Origin: Scilla litardierei
Taxonomy: Eukaryota; Streptophyta; Magnoliopsida; Asparagales; Asparagaceae
Assembly: GCA_030789695.1 (NCBI GenBank)
Contig: CM061132.1
Coordinates: 147,258,597-147,322,596 of the forward strand
Direction: 5' to 3'
Length of the DNA: 64,000 nucleotides
A program made the position numbers and the translations under genes. Below, in pieces: positions 31,135 to 42,529 of this stretch (the first letter of the stretch is position 1; the number at the start of each line of letters is the position of its first letter). Under the pieces are notes generated by a model that was given only the letters and a program-made list of their open reading frames with translations, made no database searches and was not told the DNA's origin.

Positions 31135-33403
31135 TGTAATACCTTGTATTCACATGTACGGGTATTACGTTATGCATCTGGCTGTATTTATACGCGTATA
31201 ATTTATGTGTAGTTTCCATAATTTTAAAAATGATAAAACTAGTTTTAAATAGTTTTTAAACATGATTGGGTGTGATGTATTGGGATGAAATACTATGTAT
31301 TTCATATAGTATGAAGTATTAGTGGCGTATTCCTATTTTTCTAAATTTAATTTTGTGATTTCCCTTAGGATGACACCTAAGCCATGAGGTGTCAATTGCT
31401 TAACCCTACTCTTCCCACCGCTAGGGACACATGGCTTGTAATTAGGCGGAGATGGAGATGATGAGGATTTGATTTGGATTTTTAGGAGAGAAAGAAAGAA
31501 AAAGCAAAAAAGAAAACCCAACCCTTTCACTTAGGAATGAACCCAGCCCCCAAATCTCATTCTCACTCTCTCACTCTCATGCAACAACCATGAGCCCTCT
31601 TCCCGTCCACCTTCTCTCCTGCCAAACCCCAACAACTCCCCATCACGCCCATATACCCCATCTCCTTCACCAGGCCACCACCTCCCCTCACAAACTCCAT
31701 TGCCAACTTCAAACCCTAAGTTTCCACACCATTGGAGAAAGCTTGAGAATTTCGATGGGTCTTCAAGGAGAAGAAGGGCCAAAGACTTGATAAAGAAGGA
31801 CTTGATAAGGTAGGAGATATATCTACTCTAGTTAGTGCTAGTTCTCAAGAATTTTGTAGAAATAGATGTTCAATTTTTGTAGAAATTCGATAGCGTTCGA
31901 TCGACGCGACATCAACACGATCGTCTCGATCGACCATAGCTCCCAAATCAAAAGGCAGCGGTTCCACACGACTGTGACACACTCATGTCCCTGACAGAAT
32001 AGTTCTTTTGTGAGAACGGTCGTGTTAACTTATACTCAAACGAGTTGACATATAATGACCCAATACTTGATGACACGGTCGTGTCGTTCCCGGAACGACC
32101 ATGTCAATATGGGCTAGGAACTTCTCCACACGGTCATGTGGCTTGACCAAATGACTGTGTGGTCGCACTTGTTCTGTATGGCTAAGTATTACTCCACACG
32201 ATCATGTGGAGGCTCCAAATGACCGTGTGGTTATGTTTCGCTGAACTCCTAAATGTTGTGTTCCACACGGTCGTGTGGATTTGTCCAAACGACCGTGTGG
32301 GTTGTTTCCAGCAGATAATTCATATTCTAAGTTTGATTTGGTTGATGTAAATTACATGTTAAACTTTGTGCTTCATGTCTAAACTACATGTGCCAATAAC
32401 TATGCTATGAGATGTTCAAAGTTCATGTGAATTATGTATGACATGCTTCCCGTGTTACATCTATCCTTTTCATTTGAACTCCATGATGATAATATGATGC
32501 TTAAATATATTCTATGCTTCTACATATGTTAATTTAGATATGCTCATGTTTTGCCAACATGCAGTTATTCATGTCACCTATGCCATCCCATTGTACAACC
32601 TTGTTAATTTCATTTATGATGCTTCATGTGATATAAAGGCGAATGTTGAAATGAAAGTGAAATGTAACACTTGCTATGGCATATGAAAGAGATGAGAAAG
32701 TGAAATATAATATGTGAGATGTAATGTATGAAATTCAGGACATGGATGACACTACACACAATGAATCAAAGTGACACGTAGGAATCAGGGGAAATCGCTG
32801 GGGCCACCTCTTGAATCCATCGTAGTGCCACAGATGGAGATGTGCACATTGTAGGCATGCTGGCATAGATGGGATCACATAGGTATTGCATAAGCATACA
32901 TAAGCATTTCATGTGCATCATGTGCATTTGTGTGGGTTGTCTGCTTTTATTTTATGCATAATAACTCCGCAGCTTTTACTATTCAGTATTTGTATGTGAT
33001 GATCCGTTTCACTTTATGCATGATAGCTTAGTAGTTCTACTGTTCAGTACATGCCTGATTACTTTAATACTTTATGATTTGACCGTGGACATGTTTTCAG
33101 TCAGTGACCAGACTTTAGTTAGGTAGAACAGTTCTGAAACTGACCTTTCCTAGCATAGTTAGATTATCCTACCGGGTCACGTATTGACGTGTCCCATTTA
33201 CTTTTTCCAGGATTAGAAGCAGTGCAGACAGAGCTGGACTTGACCCAGAAGATTACTTAGAGATGTAGCCCACAGATGGTGACTTGTATAGTTGGTCCTC
33301 AATGGTAGTTTAGAGAGTGAGTTGTACCGTGTGTGGACATACTGAATGACATTATATTTCCTTCTCAGTGATCTATAGGAACTTCCTAGAATCCATACCA
33401 ATA
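31135..33403 (+). mobile_element. Chromovirus-type LTR (D), truncated at its right end
   Basis: It starts TGTAATACC at 31135, inside the MULE OTU region. A Pro/His-rich leader frame begins at 31590, CCACACGGTCGTGTGG palindromes lie at 32070-32310, and an acceptor-like tract 'actttttccag' at 33200 is followed by a short acidic frame (DPEDYLEM-stop, 33268). This layout matches LTRs G, H and I. The expected right TSD CCTTG was not found; LTR E abuts at 33404. Confidence 0.5.
32070..32310. repeat. CCACACGGTCGTGTGG palindrome cluster in LTR D
   Basis: At least four pairs occur, each a palindrome such as ACACGGTCGTGT followed about 9 nt later by the half-site 'CCAAATGACCGTGTGG'. Confidence 0.75.
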
Positions 33404-33429
33404 TGTTGAATGGCCAAACACTCTTGATC

Positions 33430-33880
33430 ATGCTTTCAGCATATCACCAGGCATCTGGTATACACCCATCAGATGTCTATCGTATCCGTTTTAAGATGGC
33501 CAACCCATAAGAAGTCCACCCATCTAAAGTTTACACACCAGGTATCTGGTACAGACGTCTGGTCGATGAACTTCAGTTGCCTGATCAGTGGAACTAGTTT
33601 TTCTTGACTCTTTATCTTGCTGTCCCACATTTATTCAGACGTCTGAAGAAGAAGACTAGACAGACACCTGAATAGTGCATCAGGCGAGTGAATAAGACTA
33701 ACCATACGCCTGAATAGTGTATCAGGCGTCTGGTAAGTGCACTTCAAACGTCTGGTGCTTGAGATTGGTCTTGTGTGTTATTCATGACCAACTCATGAGA
33801 GCCGTCTAATAAAGGAGGACCGACCGACTGCATAGTTTATCAGGCGTCTGGTCACCCTTCATCAGACGTCTGCTCGCTTT
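33430..33880. repeat. CAGRCGTCTG palindrome cluster in LTR E
   Basis: About ten copies of CAGACGTCTG, CAGGCGTCTGG and variants occur upstream of the TATA box. Confidence 0.8.
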
Positions 33881-33956
33881 GAAAACTAGCCACTTATAGC
33901 CGTTTGACAGCTTTTTCATATGTCCATTTTCTTGGTGTTGTGCCCGATTGAGAGAG

Positions 33957-33965
33957 TATTTATAT
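33957..33965 (+). promoter_or_regulatory. TATA box of LTR E
   Basis: TATTTATAT at 33957-33965, shortly after the last palindromes. Confidence 0.5.
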
Positions 33966-34276
33966 CCCATTGTGATTCTGTTTTTGCACCAATACACACA
34001 TAATATAGATTAATTCATGAGCCAAAAATCAAAATGAGAAAAGCTTTTACTTTCTTCATCTCTCTCATTTCCCTTAGAGCATCTTCATGTTGATTTGAAC
34101 TCAAAGCTCAAGGGAAGTCCATATGTGCATCAAGCTTACATCTAGTACTTGGACAATCACACTTCATTGCCTCTACACTTAAAGTTTGTAAGTTTATTTA
34201 ATCAAGGCAATATGAAGTGTGTATTTTTTTTGTTTTGTTTCATTTGAAACCTAGCTTTCGGGTTGTGTAAGTGTTC

Positions 34277-34434
34277 TCTCTGGAAAGAGATGTGTGATTC
34301 TCTTAGAATATGGTTTGCTATCTTGGAAAAGATACGCCCTTGGAAAAGAGTGGCACTTGGAAAAGTGTGAGTTGTATTGGGTTGGCTTGGAAAAGCCTTA
34401 TAGTGGAAATCCAAGACACTCTGGAAAGAGTGTG
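34277..34434 (+). ncRNA. Hairpin array with constant GGAA loop in LTR E leader
   Basis: GGAA loops lie at 34282, 34325, 34342, 34359, 34389 and 34423. Stems are TCTCT/AGAGA, ATCTT-type 6 pairs, a weak CCCTT/AAGAG, CACTT/AAGTG, GGCTT/AAGCC and ACACTCT/AGAGTGT. GGAA fits the GNRA tetraloop class. The loop is constant and the stems vary with their complements kept. Transcription is inferred from position after the TATA box. Confidence 0.65.
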
Positions 34435-34608
34435 GGACTGGAGTAGGCTTAGCCGAATTAGGATATATTGATGTGTTTGTGTTTGTTATCCCTTGTGATT
34501 ATTGCTAATTGTCTTGTTTTTAATTCCTCATTTGCAAGTATTTTTTAATTAGCTCATTATTGTGCCATTACACTATTCACCCCCTAGTGTGTGTTGCCTA
34601 GTAGTGCA

Positions 34609-35308
34609 AGTTATATCCCACAAGGATCCTACAGAAGTGTTGATAAAGGCTGAGTTACATCGCATCTACAAGCATTACGAAAAGCTTGATGGGAATATGA
34701 AGATGGAGCTTTTAATAAAGTTAAAGGAGTTATCAACCCCGAAGACAAATTTGATTACTAAGCCAGATGTTAAGGTCAATGTAAGGGGTATGAAAAAGGG
34801 AAATACTTTGAAACCTGATACATCCACCACACGGGACCCATCTCATTTTGAGCATGTTCTATCAGCTGAAATTATTTGATCCGCTCACACTCCAATTGAA
34901 GGATCCAGGCAAAAAGGAAGATTGGTAAGAGGCCCTCAGAGATAGACACAAAGGGTCAAAAGGTCCACTACAACTTCAGCTGCAGCGAGACAGAAACAAA
35001 TGGTCAAAGGGGTCACTTCTGATTCAGAAAAAATACCATTTATTGAGCACTCTCCACATGTTATCACCCAATATATAAGGAATATCATCGATGTCAAAGC
35101 AGATGGTAACTGTGGTTACAGGGACATAGCTTCTCTACTTGACATTGGAGATGCCAATTGGAGGCTGGTCAAAACAGATTTGCTAGGAGAGTTGACTATA
35201 CACTATGATCTGTACAGAGTAGTTATGGGTAAAGAAGAAGCTAAATTAAATAACGAGGCAATTGCATATATGTATGACGACCCCCAAGATAATTTTGGAT
35301 GACCATGC
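34609..35308 (+). pseudogene. MULE copy B: spacer and OTU N-terminal part
   Basis: It is homologous to 30310-30990 of copy A. It reads EVLIKAELHRIYKHYEKLDG, then the OTU motif VKADGNCGYRDIASLLDIGD (about 35090) with the catalytic Cys kept, up to DDPQDNFG. Copia F interrupts it at CATGC (35304-35308) and the frame resumes at 42017. No transposase core precedes it; LTR E lies there instead. Confidence 0.75.
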
Positions 35309-35550
35309 TGTAGGGATCATCTAACCCTTGCAATACTAACAACACACACTAGAGGGGGGTGAATAGTGTAATGTCAATAAAATTGTCTAATTAAAATTTA
35401 ACTTGCAAATGCGGAATTATAAATGCAAGAGGAATTAAAAGGCACAATCAATCCAAACGCAAACACAAAGTTTTACCCTGGTTCCCCAAACTTAGGTACA
35501 TCCAGCCACACCAATATTCACTATAATCCCACACAGAGAAGTGAATACAA

Positions 35551-35814
35551 ATCTCACAAGGAGATACCCCACAAAGAGGATTTATGCCCTACACAAGGAC
35601 CCAACCAATCCTACACAAGGATCAAGACTCCCACACAGAGAATCACTAACTCCCACTCAGAGAATTAGGGTTATCTCTACACTAGGACACAAGAACTCCC
35701 ACAAAGAGAGTTAATTCCCACAAAGAGAATTCCCTAGTCCCACAAAGAGACAACCTCTCACAAAGAGAGAAACTCCCACAAAGAGAGTATCCTAATCCCA
35801 CAAAGAGAAATAGG
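35551..35814 (-). ncRNA. Hairpin array with constant TTTGT/TGTGT loop in LTR F leader
   Basis: About eleven hairpins share the plus-strand core CCC-ACAAA-GAG (loop ACAAA or ACACA) and differ in outer stem: ATCTC/GAGAT, CTAACTCCC/GAGAATTAG, AACTCCC/GAGAGTT, TAATTCCC-type/GAGAATTA, GTCCC/GAGAC, CCTCTC/GAGAGA and others. The recurring C/A mismatches on the plus strand become G-U pairs in the minus-strand (sense) RNA. The second LTR repeats the array at about 40400-40680. Confidence 0.7.
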
Positions 35815-36186
35815 AAAACAAATTACACCATGTAAAGTAAATACTCTTACCTATGCATTGAGATGCTTACTCATGAATGAATGCAAGGCATGGAAGAGGA
35901 TCTCCAAGTGTTGGAATATGCTTGAGAGCACTTGGATGATTTTCCTTGAGCTGGACTTCAATGCATGAAGAAAGATGAATGCTCAATAGAGGAAAATGAG
36001 GGAGCTTGAGAGTGGCTTATTGATCTCTTGAGATTTTCTATAGAGTCAAGAGTTATCAAGTGTTGTCAAGAGTTCTCAAGTGATGGCAGCACACTCATAT
36101 ATATAGGAACCCTATATCAAGCCCAAAAACCCAAAGAAACAGCCAAATAAGCAAATCTGCAACGGTTAGAAACTGGGTGAAAACGA

Positions 36187-36725
36187 CATGAACAGTCGAC
36201 TGATGATCATAAGACATTCGACTGATCAACGGCTAGAAAATATCCAACGGCTATAATCTGAGCCAGGACAGTCGACTTAAGAAGACAATACAGTCGACTG
36301 ACAAACAAGACATGCGCCTGTTAATCCTTCAGCAGACGACTGCTGCAGGGGATGGATCGAAACAGAGAGCTGCACTCTTTCTCCAATTCTTCGCACATGC
36401 GACTGATGTTAATACTACAGTCGATTGCCAAAAAGTTAGGAAACTGTATATTCTTCATCAGTCGACTACCGTAAAATATGGAGAGAAGACAGAGAGATGT
36501 AGTGATTGCACTTACGCTAGACAGGCGACTGTTGGCCAATTTCCAGGTGACTGTAAATATACAGGCGACTGTAAACTGATCGTCAGGCAACTGTGCGTAA
36601 AGCTCAAGTTTGAGTCAATTGAAATGTTGACTTGAGCTGTGCATATCAGGAAACTATAGAAGGATATACAGGCGACTGGAAATCACCCAGTCGACTGTGT
36701 TTCCCTCATCAGGCGACTGACGGAA
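36187..36725. repeat. CAGTCGACTG / CAGGCGACTG cluster in LTR F
   Basis: More than ten copies of CAGTCGACTG and its CAGGCGACTG half-variants lie upstream (in sense) of the TATA box. The same cluster is in the second LTR at 41045-41580. Confidence 0.85.
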
Positions 36726-38085
36726 AGCCAGAGACTCCAAATGAGTCTTTGGACAGAGTGAACCTATTGGGTTGGATTCTATGATAATCCTAAGGTTCAC
36801 TAAGATGGTTAAATGCATATGCATGAAAAGTAAACCATCTAACAAGGCATTACAATAACCTAGACTCAAAAGAGAGAGAAAGCAATAAAGTAAATTACAT
36901 GGATTACATGGCTTTCTTAAGAGTCTAAGTCTTCAATCTTGATGCCTTGATTGCTCCACCATCTCCAAGCTTTGGCACTCCTTGAGTCCAAACTTTGGCC
37001 CTTCTGCACATGATGTCCATCATTACACCAAGTGATTAGTCTCCAAGAAAGATATCCTGAAATAAACTGAGAGACTAAAACATGAGATTCATTAGCAACA
37101 ACATAATGTTGTGATCATCATCAAAATAAGATTGGTATGAAACACCAATACTCAACAATCTCCCCCTTTTGATGATGACACACATTATGTAAATCATAAA
37201 GAATTAAAGCACAATGCTAATGATCCCCCCCACTTATATGCACCAATTATATAATGAGCTACACAAAGGTAAATACTCATAATACCAATAAAAACATGGT
37301 GACATATAATAGGCATGGATTACATAAACCGATTACAAAGAATAAAAGCATGCAAACATGAATGGTTTATCTAATCTCATATATCTCTCCCTATAGATAT
37401 ATCTCTCCCCATATGCATATGTATATATCTCTCCCCTATATATATGATCACATAATGCATATATCTCTCCCCCTTGACATCGTCAAAAAGGTGTACATCA
37501 AATATATCCCCCTTTATCATCTTAACTAAGATGTGACAATATGCAAGGAAGAAATATATGTATGATACCAAATTTTAAAAATCTAGTGGGTATCAATTCA
37601 CTATCACATGCTCCCCCTAGATCATAGAAATGGTCAACTTTTAACTTCTAGGATCTAATACCAATTAATTAATGGAGCCATGAGCCTAAAAAGTGTATCA
37701 AAGCAATAGATATGGAAAAATCAAGCTTCAAAGATACACAAGGATATTGCCAAAAACAACGAGACATGAAACAAGTTGGCAATAAACAAGAGGTTTGGTT
37801 TGAGACCCAAAATAACCAAATGTAAATAATGATCTCAAATAACCTCCGAAATGAGAGTTAAAATATGTCTTAAAATATTTTAAACATATAATATATTAAC
37901 TCCCCCATTGACATACACATGAATCAAAAATGCATGTATGTCAATAAACCCCAAGGTCCCCATTTTCATGAAAAGAAATAAAGTTGAAAATATCTTCAAA
38001 ATCATGAAACACACACAATCAATGTGTATGCTTAAAATAAACATAGAAGCACAATACCCATCCAATATGCATATGTGTGAGGAAC

Positions 38086-40152
38086 CTAAACATTAGGTAA
38101 CCAAACCCAAGAGGAGTTTGATTTCCTAACGTAATCACACGAGGTGATCACATCCCTAACTAGAGAGTTGATGTAACTATCTCTCTCTTGCACACTAAGC
38201 TTAGTGGGAATCCATAATCTCAAGGATTTCCTAGGCAAGGGTTTTGCCTTTGCAAGAGGGAAAGATGTGTCATGCTTAGGTGTGGAAACAAATTTCTTAG
38301 CATGCAAAGAATGAGGATTTTGCTTCTTAGCTAAAAATGAAGATTTTTCATTCTTCCTCATCACCTTGTGATCTACATGCTTCTTGTTGGTGTTATTGTT
38401 GTACAAGAAAGCATGGTGATTCTTCTTAGGTGCTTTAGCAATATTTCTTGTATTTGCACCATAAGAGGAATTAGAGGTGGGTTTGGGAACCACATTTTGA
38501 ATATAACCCAAACCTCCTCTATGATTTGTCGGATGTTGTTTTTCCAACAAATCGTGGAGTGAATCCCTAGAATACACAAAGCTTATGAGCTTCCGGGATT
38601 CCTCTTCACATTTCAACGTAAGTTGTTGAATGCGAGCATCTAAGCTATGGTTTTGAGCAATGAGATTTTCATTTGAAAGACTCAATTCCTTAACTTGAGA
38701 GAGAAGTGTCTCTCTCTTACAAGTGTCATAAACATGCTTCTCATCATGAATTACACTTGCAATATCTAGCTCATGCAATCTACTCTTAGCAATCTTATAT
38801 TTTGCTTTTAATCTATCGTAAGAGTTAATGCACTTACTAGCATTTTCAGATACCAATTCAAAATTGATCTTGAGCTCCTTGTATGAGATCTTTTCTTCCT
38901 CGATCTCAACAACATCATCATCATCATTGTTAGAGCTTGATGATGACTTCTCCTCCGTAGCCATGAGGCACGAATCCTCATAGGAATTGTATGCGTCAAG
39001 CCAAGCATCCAACTCTTCTTCATTTAATCCAGAGGGGATTGGTGTATGACCATCAATGGCTACAAATCATGCGTGAGCATCCTCCTTTGTATCCACTTCT
39101 TCATTACTCGAAGTGTCGTCACTCGAATCATCAAAGGTCCCAACAAGTCCCTTCTTTTGATTCTTGGACTTGGACCTTCCTTTCCAATGCTTCTTCCCTT
39201 TACCCTTGTAGGTTTCTTTGTTGGGTTTGGAAGGGCATTCGGTGGACAAGTGACCTTTTCCACTGTAAGTGTAACAAGTAGGAACCTTGTTAGAATTGGA
39301 GGCAAACTTTGACAAAGACTTACCTTGCTTGCATTTAAGGAATGCTTTGAATTGTTCGGCAAGCTCCTCAATTTCTTCTCCACTTGCATCTTCTTGCTCA
39401 TCTTCTTCACTAGGAGCTTCTCGATGGAATTTTCTCATCCACTTGATTGGCTCCTCCTTGACATGGAATTCAACCCCCTTTTACTTCTCTAGCTTCTCGG
39501 GCTTTGTTGGTTGAATCTCCTTCTTGTGTTGAAGCTTTACTTCATATGCCATGAGATTTCCAATGCACTCCTCAACGATATATTTAGACGTGTCATACGA
39601 CTCCAAACTTCCGTTGGCCTTTGACTCCCAACGAAGTGTGAGAGAGTCTAGGATCTTCTCTACACGATCCTCTTGGGAAATCGTCTTCCCGAGTCCCTCC
39701 AAAGCGTTCACGATATTGGTGAACCATGTGAACATCTCTGAATTGCTTTCGCCTTCCTGCATCTTAAACATTTCATATTTAGATCTAAACACGATTTGTT
39801 TAGATTTCTTTACCTTCGTTGTCCCTTCATGACAAATCTCCAAGGTGTGCCAAATATCATTTGCCGTTTTGCACTTGGAGATGCGGTTGAACTCATTAGC
39901 TGAGAGAGCGTAATGTAATGCATTCATAGCTCTCACATTGAACTTATTTGAGTCCTTCTCTGCTTTTGTCCTTGAAGCCGCATGAGTAGTGGGCTTCTCA
40001 AATGGCACCTCCGTGATGTCCCATAGGTCTTGACCCTCCATGTAGATCATCATTCTGATCTTCCAACTTGGGTAGTTGGTTCCGTTGAAGAGCGGGTGTC
40101 GAACGGTTGAGTGACCTTCTTCATGAGACGCGGAAGAGGTGTTGAATGCCAT
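38086..40152 (-). pseudogene. Copia gag (about 688 codons) with two nonsense codons
   Basis: A single frame runs from ATG 40152 (MAFNTSSASHEEGHSTVRHP) to 38086. It is broken only by stops at 39481-39483 and 39067-39069. The first part is the copia gag region (FNGTNYPSWKIRMMIYMEGQ, ANDIWHTLEICHEGT). The zinc knuckle reads CYTYSGKGHLSTEC, with the second Cys replaced by Tyr. The C-terminal third has heptad-like, coiled-coil-rich sequence. After the stop at 38086 about 930 bp to the 3' LTR are non-coding. Confidence 0.85.
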
Positions 40153-40188
40153 CGTTGCAGTATGCTTTAACCTCGCTTTGATACCAAT
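40153..40188 (-). other. Leader and primer-binding site of copia F
   Basis: On the minus strand the LTR end is followed by 'ATTGGTATCAAAGCGAGG', a near match to the initiator-Met primer site; gag ATG lies about 36 nt away. Confidence 0.7.
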
Positions 40189-42016
40189 TGTAGGGATCGT
40201 CTAACCCTTGCAATACTAACAACACACACTAGAGGGGGGTGAATAGTGTAATGGCAATAAAATTGTCCAATTAAAATTTAACTTGCAAATGCGGAATTAT
40301 AAAAGCAAGAGGAATTAAAAGGCACAATCAATCCAAACGCAAACACAAAGTTTTACCCTGGTTCCCCAAACTTGGGTACATCCAGCCACACCAATATTCA
40401 CTATAATCCCACAGAGAGAAGTGAATACAAATCTCACAAGGAGATACCCCACAAAGAGGATTTATGCCCTACACAGGGACCCAACCAATCCTACACAAGG
40501 ATCAAGACACCCACACAGAGAATCACTAACTCCCACTCAGAGAATTAGGGTTAGCCCTACACTAGGACACAAGAACTCCCATAAATTCCCTAGTCCCACA
40601 AAGCGACAACCTCTCACAAAGAGAGAAACTCCCACAAAGAGAGTATCCTAATCCCACAAAGAGAAATAGGAAAACAAATTACACCAGGTAAAGTAAATAC
40701 TCTTACCTGTGCCTTGAGATACTTACTCATGAATGAATGCAAGGCATGGAAGAGGATCTCCAAGTGTTGGAATATGCTTGAGAGCACTTGGATGATTTCC
40801 CTTGAGCTGGACTTCAATGCATGAAGAAAGATGAATGCTCAATAGAGGGAAATGAGGGAGCTTGAGAGTGGCTTATTGATCTCTTGAGATTTTCTATAGA
40901 GTCAAGAGTTATCAAGTGTTGTCAAGAGTTCTCAAGTGATGGCAGCACACTCATATATATAGAAACCCTATATCAAGCCCAAAAACCCAAAGAAACAGCC
41001 AAATAAGCAAATCTGCAACGGCTAGAAACTGGGTGAAAACGACATGAACAGTCGACTGATGATTATAAGACAGTCGACTGATCAACGGCTAGAAAATATC
41101 CAACGGCTATAATCTGAGCCAGGACAGTCGACTTAAGAAGACAATACAGTCGACTGACAAACAGGACAGGCGCCTGTTAATCCTTCAGTAGACGACTACT
41201 GCAGGGGATGGATCGAAACAGAGAGCTGCACTCTTTCTCCAATTCTTCGCACAGGCGACTGATGTTAATACTACAGTCGACTGCCAAAAAGTCAGGCGAC
41301 TATATATTCTTCATCAGTCGACTACCGTAAAATATGAAGAGAAGACAGAGAGATGCAGTGATTGCACTTACGCTAGACAGGCGACTGTTGGCCAATTTCC
41401 AGGTGACTGTAAATATACAGGCGACTGTAAACTGATCGTCAGGCAACTGTGCGTAAAGCTCAAGTTTGAGTCAATTGAAATGTTGACTTGAGCTGTGCAT
41501 ATCAGGCGACTGTAGAAGGATATACATGCGACTGGAAATCACCCAGTCGGTTGTGTTTCCCTCATCAGGCGACTGACGGAAAGCCAGAGACTCTAAATGA
41601 GTCTTTGGACAGAGTGAACCTATTGAGTTGGATTCTATGATAATCCTAAGGTTCACTAAGATGGTTAAATGCATATGCATGAAAAGTAAACCATCTAACA
41701 AGGCATTACAATAACCTAGACTCAAAAGAGAGAGAAAGCAATAAAGTAAATTACATGGATTTCAATGCTTTCTTAAGATTCTAAGTCTTCAATCTTGATG
41801 CCTTGATTGCTCTCCACCATCTCCAAGCTTTGGCACTCCTTGAGTCCAAACTTTGGCCCTTCTTCACATGATGTCCATCCTTACACCAAATGATTAATTT
41901 CCAAGAAAGATATCCTTAAAATAAACTGAGAGACTAAAACATAAGATTCATTAGCAACAACATAATGTTGTGATCATCATCAAAATAAGATTGGTATTAA
42001 ACACCAATACTCAACA
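40189..42016 (-). mobile_element. 5' LTR (in sense) of copia F
   Basis: 1,828 bp, colinear with 35309-37157 including palindromes and hairpin array. It has a few small indels, for example fewer CCCACAAAGAGA units near 40580. Confidence 0.9.
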
Positions 42017-42400
42017 CATGCCAGAAGCTGGACATCTCATAGCAAGTTATGATAACTGTGTTGTACATTTTCTATGCAAGTTACAATGTCTTACTTTTTG
42101 CCTTTAAGGACAGATCCAGACCCATTGCATCCGTGTGGACACATCACGATTGGTTTTGTGAATAATAAACACTTTGTACGGATTCACCTTGTCCAAGGAT
42201 GCACTGCCTCACCAGTTGCAAGAAATTGGATTCGATACCATTATGATGTGGTAAATGGATGGATGGAAGGTTATGCCGAGAGAATGAACAAATTCAAAGA
42301 TATAATCCAAGACAATGTGATCACAATGAATACTATATATATTGATTCCATGCAAATTTTTATACAATTGTATTGTTTGAGTGTATACTGTATTTTTTGA
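42017..42400 (+). pseudogene. MULE copy B: OTU C-terminal part
   Basis: It continues copy B after copia F. The text includes LTFLPLRTDPDP and IGFVNNKHFVRIHL, where His of the NKHF motif fits the OTU catalytic His. It then reads GYAERMNKFKDIIQDNV to about 42325 and runs out. Confidence 0.7.
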
Positions 42401-42529
42401 GTGAATTGTTAAGTGAAATATTTGCCTGTTATGTATATTAGTTAATAATTTTGTAATACTGAATGCGAATTATGTATATTTTTTTCATATTAGTTGGTGT
42501 CATCGATTTGGTGTGAAGGTTCATGAAAT

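Larger units (their letters stand above)
33404..34608 (+). mobile_element. Solo-like Ty1/copia LTR (E, SIRE/Maximus-like)
   Basis: It runs from TGTTGAATGG to ...TAGTAGTGCA. The end 'cattacactattcaccccct' matches, in sense, the end of LTR F. Inside are CAGACGTCTG palindromes (33430-33880), a TATA box (TATTTATAT, 33957) and a hairpin array (34277-34434). Flanks CAATA and AGTTA do not match, so the left flank was probably replaced or the TSD decayed. Confidence 0.6.
35309..37157 (-). mobile_element. 3' LTR (in sense) of copia F
   Basis: 1,849 bp. In sense: palindromes (36725-36187), TATA box CCTATATATATGAG (about 36105-36092), then the hairpin array (35814-35551) and the conserved end. Confidence 0.9.
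35309..42016 (-). mobile_element. Gag-only Ty1/copia element (F, SIRE/Maximus-like), full length
   Basis: LTRs 35309-37157 and 40189-42016 have ends TGTAGGGATC...CTCAACA and TSD CATGC (35304-35308, 42017-42021). On the minus strand the 5' LTR is followed by TTGGTATCAAAGC, close to the initiator-Met primer site. AAAAGGGGGAGA lies next to the 3' LTR. The 3.0-kb interior codes for gag only; protease, integrase and RT are absent, so the element is non-autonomous. Confidence 0.93.
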
